Below, one piece after another: positions 10,676 through 22,500 of a DNA stretch of 64,000 bases; the first letter of the stretch is position 1, and every line of letters begins with the position of its first letter. Below the pieces are notes generated by a model. It ran no database searches and was not told where the DNA came from. It saw only the letters and a program-made list of their open reading frames with translations. The position numbers and the translations under genes were made by a program. This DNA is from Gelatoporia subvermispora B (Eukaryota > Basidiomycota > Agaricomycetes > Polyporales > Gelatoporiaceae): NCBI GenBank assembly GCA_000320605.2, contig KB445791.1:638272-702271 (forward strand). Direction: 5' to 3'.

Positions 10676-13600
10676 GCTTGGCGCAGCGGCCACACGCGAG
10701 TCCGGATATAGGTTCCACGACCGCATCGTGGGGTGTAGCACAGATTCGTGGGCTGCCCGCAATTCATATCCACTGATACAGGCCGCTCCGCATTTGAACT
10801 CGCGAGCATCGCTCTGGCCCCGAAATAGCGTGCCACGGCCAGCGTCGCGGTCCAGAAGTGCATCAAACTTTGCATTCCGAAACGCCCATTTCACACTGCC
10901 CGGCAGCCCTGGGCGCGTGGCGCGGCCCTGGCGGCGCCGCAGACGACAGCCCCGTCATACCCGGACGCGGCTTGCTCTGCTAGGGACGGCCGGCTTGGCA
11001 GTGGGGCATCCCTGGGCTGGCGACACGCGCCGATGCTCGAGGCGGCGCGCTCTGGGCACGGCGGCACGCCGCAGTGGGCTAGGGTCGCTGCTCCAACCGG
11101 TCTTCCGTCGCACCATCCTCCGTGCGGCGCCAGCACACGCGCGTAGACCGCAGGCCAGGCTTCGACGCTCGCGGGGTCGCGCCAGGGCCTGATATGCGGC
11201 GCGCAGGCGCGCATGAGGTCATCCGGCCGCACGCGTCGAGTAATGGAACCTTGTCTGCGGACATTGTGCTGCAGGGGATCATGACGAGCGTCGTGCGCTG
11301 CGAACTGAGAGCCTATTAATGCGCCCGGGCCGGGGCGGGCGGCTCGGGGGCGCCTGCCTGGACCTGCGAAGGGCCCGTGCTTCTCGGGGTCGCACCAGTG
11401 CGGCCGCGCGCTGCGCTGGGAATGTTGTTGGGCGTGCTGTCGCTTTGCCGGGGCACGGTGTGCGGTGTGCGAGGACAAGGCCTGGCTCGCCATGCCAACG
11501 GCCCCCGTCTTCTCAGGAACGCTCGACTTGAACGCGTCCGGCTTCTGGCAGGAAAGTGTTGTGTTCTGGCCGCACGACACCACACGCGCGCGTGCGTGCG
11601 TGCGTCTGCACCCGTGTGCTCGCTGCGGTGTTGGCGTCCCATATCGATAAAGCGTCCGAGGTTCGCTGTCAAGGCCCGCGCTGCGGTCATCGCAGATGTG
11701 CGTCCACGTCTGGCTTAATGTCAAATAGGGCTCGCTGATGAGCTGCATTGGCAGGCCCTGATATGAATGCCGTGCGCGTCTCGCGGGCTGCGATACGCCA
11801 TGCCCCGCCGGGCCTCCTTCACGCGTAGCGCTGTGGTCGATGTTGGATCAACAACGCGCTGCGCCTGCCTTGTTTCCTGACACCGGAAAGCTGGCAGGGC
11901 ACGATCAATGCGCGGCGGGCTGGTGCCGCGGGCGTGCGAGCGCGAGCTATAACCAGGTCAGATGTGGGTATCGCAGCTTTCCGCGCGCCCGGAACAATCA
12001 GGCGCACCACACGCGATCTTCGCGGCTCGTCGTGGTAACCGGCCATTTCGAACGCGAACGTTTGAACCCTGGCGCGTCCGGTCCGCGGGGGCGCGGTTCC
12101 GGCGCGGCGGGCGACAAGGTTCAGAAGCACCCCGCACGAAGTAGGTCGCAATTGCAAAGGGAATGCCTGACTTTCGTCGCTTACGAAGAGTGGCACTGCG
12201 GCGTGGCGCCGCGCAAAGGCGACGCAACGTCCAGGTGCGCTTCCGGAGTCTGTATGGCATATTGAGCGGGCTGGCGACGCCCTCGGTCTCGCTCGGGGGC
12301 GCGCGGACTGTGCACTCTGTGGTCGCATCAGATGCATCGGGGCAGCCTGGGGTGCTCGGATGCTCGTCCTGCAAACAATATCGCAGGGCGTTCCCAGGCG
12401 AGTGCAGGAGCGCGTGTGGCACGGTGTGGGCATCTGCACCATCGATGTGATTATCAGTGCCTGGGGGGAGCCGCTGGGACGGTGTGTGCACAGGGAAGCG
12501 CCTCGGCCCTTGTGCGTCGCGCAGGGTCTGCGAGCAGGGCCTGCGTGCTTCCTCCATTGATATCTCGATGCTTATGTCACGAGGCTTCTGACGCAGCAGG
12601 CAGCTGATTTCCTCTGACGCGCGGGCGCTAGGGCAGATCGCGATCGGGCACGATGATGATCCTTCTGCGCATCGCAAATTGGCCCGGAAAGGAAGTGCTT
12701 CTCCGTGGGATGCCCGTTCGCAAGCACTTCAACGCAAGGCAGAGAAGCTTATAGTAATAGGTCCGATACCGAACTTTGCGCCCTTCTGTGGCGCCCGGGA
12801 CAACCATGTTCCTCCGCGCAAAGGTGCCGCGACGGCGCCGCAACCTTAATGCCCTTCGCGTCTGTCATAGCAGGCATCTGCGCACCCAAACGCGTCACAA
12901 CTGCTCTTTAATTGCGCACATCACCCCGTTGCGTCGCGCGATCGGGCGCGTCCCGGGTCTCGTGCGTCACCGCTCCGAACGCGGCGGGGCAGCGCGCCAC
13001 CGATGCTAACCAAGATTCGGGCACAGCACCCGCCGCCGCCGCCGCCACCCAGCGCCGGGCACGGCCAGATCGCACAGATGGCCTCAACACCACCACCGCG
13101 CCGCGCGCTCTCCGCCCTGTGAATGATGTGCCCCCATCGCGCATCGCACACCTGCATGCCTATCGGCCTCGCCAAGGCCGCCCGAGCCTGGCCACCCGGC
13201 GCACCACCCCGCGGCTCGGATCGCGGCCCCGAGCTGCCTTATGCGGGCTGCAGCAGGCCTCTTGCTGCGGATCGCCGGTGCACGCCCTGGGCGAGATGCC
13301 GGCGGAAGCGTGCTGTGTCCCGTGAGCACCTGCGAAGCCCGTGCTCGCGGGACGCCAGGTGGGCCCTGGCGTGCCAGCCCCGGAGGATTCGAAGCGTTCG
13401 CAGGCGGAGACGCTGCGAAGGGGCTAATAATCATCGTCGCTGGTAATGCATAATGGGCTGCGCGCGGATATGAGGAGCCGCGGGAGCAGTACGTGTGTGT
13501 TCCCGTTGGGCACATTGGATGCCGTGCGAGGCGAGTCATTGCGATTGCGATTGCGAGCGTGGACCGGCGTTCGTCGCTCGAGCGGCGCTGCGGCGCACGC

Positions 13601-14771
13601 GCCGGGGGACCGCGCAAAGCGTGCGCGCCTCTGCGCGGGGGCGATTCGTACGCCATCAATGTCGCAGCCCCAGAAGGCGCACTAGTGCCCGCGCGCGATA
13701 CAGTCTCGCGTTCGTTCGCGCCATGCCATCCGCCATGCTGTCTTCGTACAGTACTTCGCAGCGAGTCCCCACATAGCAGGCCCGTCCGCCGGCGCGCGCC
13801 TGCCTGTGCGGGCAGCCTCCCCGCCTTCGACTTCGCGCGGCCCGAGCCAGGCTGTGTCCAGCCTCAGAGCGCACTCGCGGGCACGCACCGGCGTTCCTGG
13901 GGCGCGAGCTGCCTTTCCCGGGCGCGAGGCTCGCAGGGGCCTGCGTCCGCATATGGAACGTGTAAGCGCGTCCTCTGCATCGTGCGGGCTGGGCGAGCGT
14001 GATCCTTGTGGGAACGGCTGGCGCGCACATCGCCTACTAAAGCCCCCGCGGCGGGCGTGCCTGCCGCACAGACACGTCTGCACCGGAAGCAGCCGCGCGG
14101 GGGCCCCGGTGCGGTCTGCTGATCATGTGCGCAAGTGAGCTGCATCAGCGATGCGCAGACGTACCGGGCTGCTCTGCGCTCTTCGACACGGCGTCATTGT
14201 TCGCATCAGGCGTGCGTGGGCGGGCGTGAGGCAATCGCGCGCTTGCGATACGTCCCGCGCGACATGCTGTTAATTGCCTGCCTCAGATCGTCGGCCATCG
14301 ACATCGGGCTGATGGCGAGATGCCTGTGTCTGCAGCGCAATCAGCGTCAGGCATCAGGTGATGCCCGGACAGCGTCCGTCGGCGGGGTGATATGTGTATA
14401 TGTGTTCTGCGTTCGACGTGATGCGAGAAGCCGTATATGGCGTGTCGTCCGCTCCCGAGGAGACGAAATACGCTGTCAGGCCGCTGATAGGATCTTCTCG
14501 GACGCACCGCCTTCCCGCGCGATATAAGTAGCACGGTATCTGCCCACCGCACGTCGCGCGGCGGATGCGGGCCCCCGGCTGCCTGTGTTGGCACGCTGCG
14601 CGCAGATGGTTGCGAGCAATGGCTGATTATCCATAGTACAACATGCAGCGATCACCGAGAACGACCGCACCAATTATAGACGTCTACACGGAACAGCTTC
14701 TGCGCCACCACCGGCGTATTGTCGCGGACAGCCCGGCGTGCGGCGTGATGGGAGCCCTCCCGCCACTGTGG
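10676..14771. other. GC-rich gene-poor block, left part
   Basis: Base composition changes abruptly after the ClpP stop to a visibly higher G+C than the flanks. Long open frames occur on both strands and in all frames at once (e.g. minus 10891-11748), as expected when stop codons are rare from composition alone; their translations are Arg/Ala/Pro/Cys-rich with no recognisable domain or splice pattern. A (CG/TGCG)-rich simple stretch lies around 11583-11610. I see no tRNA, rRNA or mobile element. Confidence 0.5.
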
Positions 14772-15156
14772 TCATTTGCCCTTCCCGCCTGCGTCTCCTG
14801 CGGCTTTCTCTTCTTCCTTCTTCTGTGCAGGCTGTGAGCATGTGGGTGTGATATACAAGACGGCGCGGCAGCGCACCTTCTGCTTCTCGCGCAGGATGGC
14901 TGCGTCTCTGCGGCGCGTGTCAGATTGCGGTGTGTGATAGTAGGAGTTGAGATGCGGGTGTGCGCACCTCTCTTTGCGGGCCTGCAGCGATGCCGCGCTC
15001 TCCTTGGGCTTGCCCTTCCCCGCCGCCACCGCCTTCTTCTGCGCCTTTTCGCGGGCCAGCTCGCGTTGGTTGCCACCTGTCGATCCACCGCAGTCCACGC
15101 CCACATCGATTTTTCAACGTTCACATCACATCGAGTCGAGCCGCGTTACGTCGCAT
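14772..15156 (-). CDS. SERF/4F5-family small EDRK-rich protein
   Basis: Exons (minus): 15150-15156, 14968-15076, 14877-14907, 14772-14822, encoding only 65 residues. The protein opens with RGNQRELAREKAQKK, the signature of the 4F5/SERF family, continues Lys/Ala-rich, then RKERDAAILREKQKK and a Lys/Glu-rich tail ending GGKGK. Family members are small, highly charged, disordered proteins; animal SERF modifies amyloid aggregation, but the role in fungi is unclear. The first coding exon is just 7 nt (ATG CGA C) and sits in a triple 7-bp repeat that holds three ATGs in three frames; only the third reads into the gene. It is the only gene I can support in the GC-rich block. Each single-frame piece is too small to stand out; the four exons together are convincing. 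Confidence 0.88.
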
Positions 15157-17341
15157 GTCGCATGTCGCATGGCAGCACACATCGGAGTTCGCAGGTCGCA
15201 GGTCGCAGTCGTAGTCGAGCACCGGAGAAGCCCTGCATGAATCGCACAGCCCGAGCGAGCGAACATTCGCACTCACGTGTCATCTTCGCTCCGTCGTTAG
15301 CAGCGCCGTGCGCGTCGTCGTCGAGCCGTCAGGCAAAGCAAGTGAACAGGTACTAGTCCTGAGTTGTGTGTCGTGCGTGTCGCGGCCGCCCCGCCGGCGC
15401 GCTCTTGAGCTGGGGTGACCGTCACGTGTCACTCCGAACCTTCGTGAAGCATCGCGGCGCGCGTCCTTCCTTGTCCCGACGCCCGAGCCTTGTGCCGCGA
15501 TTGCTCGTTCTGGCTGCTTACGTCCTCAAGCTCTCTTCCGTGCCCGAGTCCGCGTCCTGCACTTCGTGCTCGGCCCAGCGCGCGGGGCCTTGGCGGCGCT
15601 GGCCAGACGACCGTCGTCCGCCGGCGGGCCATCCTGTGCAGCCTCAGCCTTCCTTCTGTGAGTTCGGCTCACGCGACCCGACAGGCCCGGATTCAGTTTT
15701 CCAGTCTCTCGGTCTCTCCGTTTCTGGGTTCGCTGCGGTCCCACGCGCCGTGCGCGCCCAGGCCCGCTCCGACCGTCTCCAGGCTCGCCGAGCGCATCTG
15801 CCTTCTTTGAAGGCACCAGTGCGCTATATCTATGAATACATTGAACACAGCGCGTAGCACACGCGCGCCGGAGAATCCGCGGGCAACTCAAATTGCGGCG
15901 AGAAGCGGGCGCAGGCGTCCGCGCGGGCTGGCGGAGAAGGCGCGGCGTGCCTACATATTCACGTGTTTGGCGAGACGCAGGCGCGAAGCCCGTGTCGCTG
16001 CGGGGTTCTCCAGCTGCGACCGAGTATGCGCGGCTCGCAGTTCGCAACTCGCAGCTCTGCAGCTGGTTCTCCCTCGATGCCCGCGAGGCGGGTCGCCTGC
16101 CTTCGCGGCGCTGCGGATCATGTGCCCGGCCCCCTCGCCGCGCGCTGAGCCTATCCGACGGTTCGCGGGCACGTCACGGAAGCGCGACGTGCGGGAGCTG
16201 CCGGGGAAGGAGCGAGGGAAAGGTAAAGGAAGGGAGGGAAGGGAAGGCGGGTGCTGCAAGCGCGGGGTGGGCGCAATACATGGAGACGGACTCATGGGGC
16301 GCAGCGGCATCGGTGTCTGTGTGCCCCTCCAGCTGCAAGCGCGGGGAGGCGGGCGCCGTACGTACGTGCGCCTGGTCTTATCTTCGTCTCCATCTTCGCG
16401 ACGCACGTACGCAGGGCCCCGGATCCGGATTCGAATCCGCGTCCGCGTCCGAGCTGCTGGGCTAATCACCGCGCGTGCGCCGCAGGCGGGGACGAGCGCG
16501 GAGCCTGCCCGCGGTAGCTTGCCCCGGCGAATCAGCGCGTGCGCGGCTGCAACGGGGCGCGGATTGCTGTGTATGTGCGCGCGATACGGCGTGCGCGCGC
16601 CTTCTGGTCGCCTGCGGGGCCCGCCGCCCTGGCGCGACAGCGGCTCGGCGCGCAGGGCCTCTATAGGGTTGTGGCAAGGCGGGGAAGCGGGCTGCGAGGT
16701 TGGGCGACGTGCGGCGGGGACGCCCGTGCCGCACGCCCGGATCTGCGCTGGGCTATCCTGTGCTGGGGCATCCGGTGTCGCGATGCTCACTTGGCGGCAT
16801 GGTGCGTGCGAGGGCAGCCCTGTATTCGGAAATAAGAAGGAAGGAAGCTCGAGGGCGGTTGGCGCCCGTGTGCAATGCGGCTGAGGAGCCGCCGTGGAGG
16901 CTGCGGTGCTAGCATATATGTGATGTGGTTCTGCGCTGCATATGTGTATGATGTGTATATGTATGTGGTGGAAGAAGGCAGCTGATAGTCGTTATCAGGT
17001 TGTGTGATCCTGGGGTCATGTGGAGGAAGTGCGTGCGGTGTGTGGCGCGGGCCCGGGGAAGTCTATCGGGATGGAGTAGGTGCATACAGCTGTTGTGAGC
17101 ACCGGACGGCGCAGTTGCAACGTGGGCTTCGTTGCTCACTCGGACTGTGGAACAATGTGAGGTCCGGATCCGGAGATGGATCGATGATCTCTGCACCGAA
17201 AGCGAAGTACATCTAGCCCGGTTTGTGCGCGACGCTTGGATACCAAAATTTTTGTGCCAACGCAAAAGTTGAAGTGCACACGTGTGTGAGCAGAAGAACT
17301 TCGAAATGCGTTTGACATCGGGAAGTAATGGCGCTCGGGAT

Positions 17342-17371
17342 CTTCCAGCGAGCATGCATGCTCGCTGGAAG
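17342..17371. repeat. Perfect 30-bp palindrome
   Basis: The 15-base arm CTTCCAGCGAGCATG is followed directly by its exact reverse complement with no spacer. The next bases (T and T) do not pair, so the symmetry is exactly 30 bp. It lies between SERF and CYC8 with no gene around it. Function unknown; it could be a protein-binding dyad or a cruciform-forming site. Confidence 0.85.
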
Positions 17372-19406
17372 TTGTATGTACGAACGCTTCGTCTGCGGAA
17401 CATGAGCTACCGAAAAGCTGGTGCGTCGCACTGTGCCTGAACGCTTACTCGAGCCGTTCATTAGCCTTTCTTCAATGCAGCGAGCCAATTCGGACGGCCC
17501 ACAAAAGGCATGAGGCAGCCCGGTGCATCGCCCAGTGCGGACGCCAAAGCACCACCCGTGTCTCTTAAGCTCACGACCGGAGTTTGGCAATTCGGTCGCA
17601 AGGTGGCGGCGCGAGGAGGCGCGAGGCCTGAGGCAGCGTCCACTCGGATCGGGCAGGCGAGGGCGTACGCTGCGCCCTGCGGCTATCGAGATCAGCCTGC
17701 ACGTTGGAAATGAGGCGACCCGGGCGCGCGGAGGCGAGCGCGGCAACGGGCGCGTGCAGGCTCGGTTCGGGCGATGCCTGCCGCTGCGTCCGAATCGAAT
17801 CACTGATCGCGGCGATGCGTGCACATCAGAACGCCCCGCCGTCGCGCCGCGCGCGTTGATTAATGCAGACGAGGGCGTCTGCGGGGTGCGCGGCGCACAC
17901 GACGGCGCAGCTGGGCGCGCCCGACGTGTGCCCGACGAGGCCGGCGCCGCGGCTGACAAATGCGGCACGGCACGGCGCGCGCCGCTGCGAAAGGCAGACG
18001 CCACGCGGGCGAGGCGTCGGCGCGTCGGAGCTCGGGGCCGGACAGGCGCGGCAGGCCTGACGCGTGACGTGTCGCGATGCATGGGGCGCGCTGCAAATGG
18101 GAAGGGCCGCAAAGCCCAAGGAGGCTTCGGGCGCGTGCGCGCGGGGGATTGCTGAGTCAGCGGCGCGTGGCGGCGTGAACGCATGATGCGCGGGGGCGAG
18201 AGAGCGGGATATGGAAGTGAGGTCACCGTCGCCAGGGTCGCTGCCCAGCGCACGCCCGGGTCGCGGCTTCTGCGTTCCCGCGCGGCTGCCACTCACATGT
18301 CCATCGATCGCAGATGCGATCGTGCGCACGCAGGGCGCGGCCCAGCCCCTGCCGTTTTTGCAACGCACTCGAACAACAACAACACCTGCAGGGCCCTGCC
18401 GTCTTGTTCGATTGCTCGCGCCGAGCGCTGTGTCAGTGTTGTTTCCGCGCCGGCGCAGGCACCGCCGCGGGCCCGGCGGGTGCGGAGGAGAGGGGCAGGC
18501 ACGGTGGTGCGCGCGAGGAGAGGGCCGCACACGTGCTCGGGGACGAGCCGCCGCGGAGGCCCGGCGTCGCACGAGCCCCCGGAAGCAGTAGCGGCGATCT
18601 GCAAAAGCGGCGAATCCCTCTCCCAACGGCGCGTCGCAAATGGCAATGGAATAGCCGTGCGCCTGCTTATCGGATCGGCCTGTGCGCCTGGCTGGCGTGC
18701 CGCCTGCACAGGGGCCGTGGAGAGAGTGCGGGCCGGCGCGAAGGCTCGCGAGGGGCGGCAGCAGGGGCGCTGCGCAGCGTCCGGCAGATGAATCGATGAC
18801 ATTGCGATTACATAGGTGTATTCGGAGTGACTGGGCTGTGCGCAGCGGCGGGCAGATCGAAAGCGAAACGAAACGTCTGTCGTAGGGGGCGCTGGGCTGA
18901 CAGGAGGACTGCGCCAGGGCCGGGTGGTGAGACGCCCTCGTATGCGGCACGCGGGTGGTCGCTGATGCTCGGTCGTCGGTGGTGGTGGCTGGGCGCGGGT
19001 GGATCCGTATCTGGGAGTGCAGCAGCGGCCGGTGGCGAGCATGGCCCGATTTGGGCTGGCTCGATATGGGCAGGGGCGTCTGCGGGATCTCGATCGTGTG
19101 TGACATTGTGTGGGTGGCGGAGTGCTGAAAAGTTGCCGAGGCACACCGCGCGGCTGGGAGCGAGCTTGTCCCGATAGGGAAGGCGCAGGACGAGATCCCG
19201 GGACGATCGCGGGCGTCTGTGAGTGGGGCGGTTGTGCGCCTGGGCGCGCATATCGCTAAGCCTGGCCAAGACGGGCTAGCCTGGGACTGCGAGCTTCCGT
19301 GCACGACGAGATCCATCTCTGTCCATCTCCGTAATCCCTCAGCCGCCCGTTCTGCCCTTCGATCTCTGATCGCCTTCTGCGAGGCCCTGATCTCGCTCCC
19401 GTCGCC

Positions 19407-19416
19407 CATATATACC
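19407..19416 (+). promoter_or_regulatory. Possible TATA element of CYC8
   Basis: CATATATACC lies about 110 bp before the CYC8 ATG, followed by C/T-rich sequence as in many fungal core promoters. Position and sequence fit, but there is no transcript evidence. Confidence 0.35.
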
Positions 19417-19523
19417 ATCGCCCCCACTTCTGCCTCCCTTTCGCCTTTGCCCATTTTCCCCCGCAACGCGTCCTCGCCGCCGCCCCCCGCCCCGTCGTCC
19501 GCGCACCGTCGCCGACGCCCGCC

Positions 19524-22500
19524 ATGTCCCTCCGACACACGCCCCGCCAGTCCGAGCGGGACGTCCGCCTCCACGACCCCCACCCCGCACACCCTCACGC
19601 GCACTCGCTCCCTCCGCCTTCGCACCCCCACGCGCACCCACCACACATGAACGGAAACGGCCTTCCGACGCCCCCGGCCGCGGGCCTCGCCGCGCACGCA
19701 TCGGCGGTAGCGCAGATGGTCTCGCCCCCCGGCCTGGCGCAGGTCGCGCCCAACGGGGTCGTCATCCCACCCTCCATCCAGAAACTGGCACAGGCAAACG
19801 AGCAAACGTGGCTCCTGATAGGTGCGTGACCCTGCGGTGTCAATCAGACTCGAGCGCGCCAACATCGGATCACCACCGTTCGCAGGTCGCGTTGCCGAAC
19901 AGATGGGGAATCTAGAGCACGCCTTGTCGGCATACGAGAACGCCCTGCGTCACAACCCTATGTCCCTTGCGGGGCTGACACAGGTGGCAGGGATCGCTCG
20001 GATCAAGGAGAATTATCCGAAGGTATGTATTAGGCTGATATAGCCTCCAGTCATTATTCCGCGCCCCAACTGCGCGATCCACCGTTCCGGATTGGTTCTC
20101 GCGCGTTCGGCCGGCGTCTACACCTGGCTGCCAGCGTCTGCGTGCGGCTCTTGCCGCCGCAGCCGCTGTTAGCTCTGTTTTCTCGGCCATTCATTCGGCC
20201 GAGATCAGCGCGGCGATGCTATTCCCCCGTATGGCGATATTACATCATCTCGCCAGATCCACTGCCCCGATCCGCGATATTGACTGATTCGGTCCGTGTG
20301 AACGGTAGCTGATTGAGTTTTCCCCTCGCAGGCGGTCGAATACTTCCAGCGTGTCCTCAGCATGCAGCAGGACAACGGCGAAGTGTGGAGTGCACTTGGT
20401 GCGTGCTTCCATTCTCCGCGGCCGTCACTTTACCCCTGACGCCCATCACAGGTCATTGTTATCTCATGCAAGACGACCTCCAGAAGGCCTATGCTGCATA
20501 CCAGCAAGCGCTATATTTGCTGCCCAATCCAAAGGTCCGTTCTTTACGTCCTCGACGGAGCGCCTCACACCACGCATGCTGACGACCTAATAGAAGGACC
20601 CGAAGCTCTGGTATGGCATCGGCATTCTCTATGATCGGTATGGGTCTCTGGACCACGCCGAGGAAGCGTTCGCTTCTGTGTTGGAGATGGACAAAGGTGA
20701 TTGACTCCGTAGCCTGCTTGGCGCCACCCCCTTCTCACGCGTGTGTCCGCAGACTTTGACAAGGCCAATGAGATCCTCTTCCGCCTCGGCATCATTTACA
20801 AGCAGCAAGGCAAGTATGAACAGAGCCTTGACTGCTTCGACCGCATCCTGCGAAATCCCCCGAACCCACTCGCCCACGGCGACATTTGGTTCCAAATTGG
20901 GCATGTCTTTGAACAGCAGCGCGACGTAAGTTCGCACCCCCCTTCCCCCGTAATGTGAAGTCTAATCCTGACGATCGCCGCAGCACGAACGTGCGCGGGA
21001 CGCATATGAGCGTGTCGTGTTGGAGAACCCCAGCCATGCCAAGGTGTTGCAGCAACTGGGCTGGCTGTACCACCAAGACGGCTCCGGCTTCCAGAACCAG
21101 GAGCTTGCCATTCAGTACCTCACGAAGAGCCTAGAAGCTGGTACGGTCCGCATGACATTCGTCACACGTGCTGTGCTAATTCGTTTTGGCAGATCCTTCC
21201 GATGCGCAGTCATGGTACCTTCTGGGCCGCGCTTATATGGCAGGCCAGAAGTACAACAAGGCGTACGAAGCATATCAGCAGGCGGTCTACCGCGACGGAC
21301 GGAATCCCACGTTCTGGTGTTCCATCGGAGTGCTCTATTTCCAAATCAACCAGTTCCGCGACGCACTTGACGCCTACTCACGTGCCATCCGTATCAACCC
21401 TTACATCTCCGAGGTTTGGTTCGACCTGGGAAGCCTCTACGAAAGCTGCAACAATCAGATTTCGGATGCTATCGATGCGTACGCCCGCGCTGCCGAGCTT
21501 GACCCCAACAACACCGCCATTGCCCAGCGTCTCCAGCTTCTGAAGAATGCGCAGGCTACCGGCAGTGCACTGCCCGCCGCTCCCGGTCCCCAGGATGTGC
21601 ACCCGACCGCATATGCGAACCCGATGATGGTTCCTCCGGGCATGTCTGGCCCGCCGATGATGATGCAGACCGGCGGAGGACGCCCCATCTTCCGCACAGA
21701 TTCCCGGGGTCCCCCTGGTGACTTGCCCATGCCAATGCATCTACAACAGCTCTCAGGTCGCAACTCTCCAGGACCGTTCAGAGGCGGTCCCCCGCCCCCA
21801 GTCGTCTTAGACGATAGTCGCCATGTCCCGTCGCACACCCCCCTTGCGCCCATGGATGTCGATCGCCCTCCTCTCCACTCCCGCGAGCCGTCCAACGCGT
21901 ATCCGCCACCGCCCCGCGACGCACGTGACGGTCCTCGTGGTCCCGCTGGCCAGGGAATTCTGCTTCACCATCCCGTTCCACAGCAGCAGCCTACCCCTGA
22001 AGCGCTCCGTGGTTCGTACCCTCCCGGACACCCGCACGAGCCAGGTCTCAGTCGCCCGCTTCGGATGCCATCCACGTCGACGTCTCCGCCCCCGCACTCC
22101 GCCCGCCCACGTTCACCGCTCGGCCATGGGCTGCACTACGACCCTCGCGCAATGGGCCCCGGTCAGACGCCCTCGAGGCGCTCGCCCCCACCGCCGTACT
22201 CGCGCGACGTCGTGATGGCCGAACGCGAGCCTGGTTGGGACCGACGGATGGTCTCAGCGGAGCATGCTGCTGAGTGGGAGCGCGAACGCAGCAGAGGTCG
22301 TCCAAGCGCCGACTATCCTTCGCACGCCCCTCCGTACTACACGGGCCAGCGGCCGCACTCGCCACCTGCGCCCCAGCGTGCACCCAGCCCCCGGCACCCG
22401 AGGGATCGCACGCCGGACATTTCACCCCGGTCAGCGCATGCGTACCGCGGTACGTACTACGACCCGGTGGGTGCGGGGAGGATCCCGGGCCGCGCGCCGT

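Larger units (their letters stand above)
15157..19523. other. GC-rich gene-poor block, right part (upstream of CYC8)
   Basis: High G+C continues to the CYC8 start. Overlapping open frames on both strands (e.g. minus 17826-19865) are Arg/Pro/Ala-rich and lack domains, so they are treated as composition effects. The stretch 16914-16970 is TG/TA-rich (TGTGTATGATGTGTATATGTATG type). A perfect 30-bp palindrome lies at 17342-17371. The last 150 bp are C/T-rich and probably hold the CYC8 promoter and leader. Confidence 0.5.

Noticed and set aside
10891..11748. 285-codon minus frame in the GC-rich block
   Set aside because: Overlapped by long frames in other phases and on the other strand; Arg/Ala/Pro-rich, no domain; best explained by scarcity of stop codons in GC-rich sequence.
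16426..16455. tRNA T-loop-like GGATTCGAATCC
   Set aside because: The bases around TTCGAAT do not form a 5-bp T-stem and no acceptor or anticodon arm is found; the motif is a simple palindrome.
15832..16884. 350-codon plus frame in the GC-rich block
   Set aside because: Open on both strands at once, no recognisable protein or splicing.
17826..19865. 679-codon minus frame overlapping the CYC8 start
   Set aside because: Antisense to CYC8 exon 1, low-complexity composition, no conserved motif; treated as a composition artefact.
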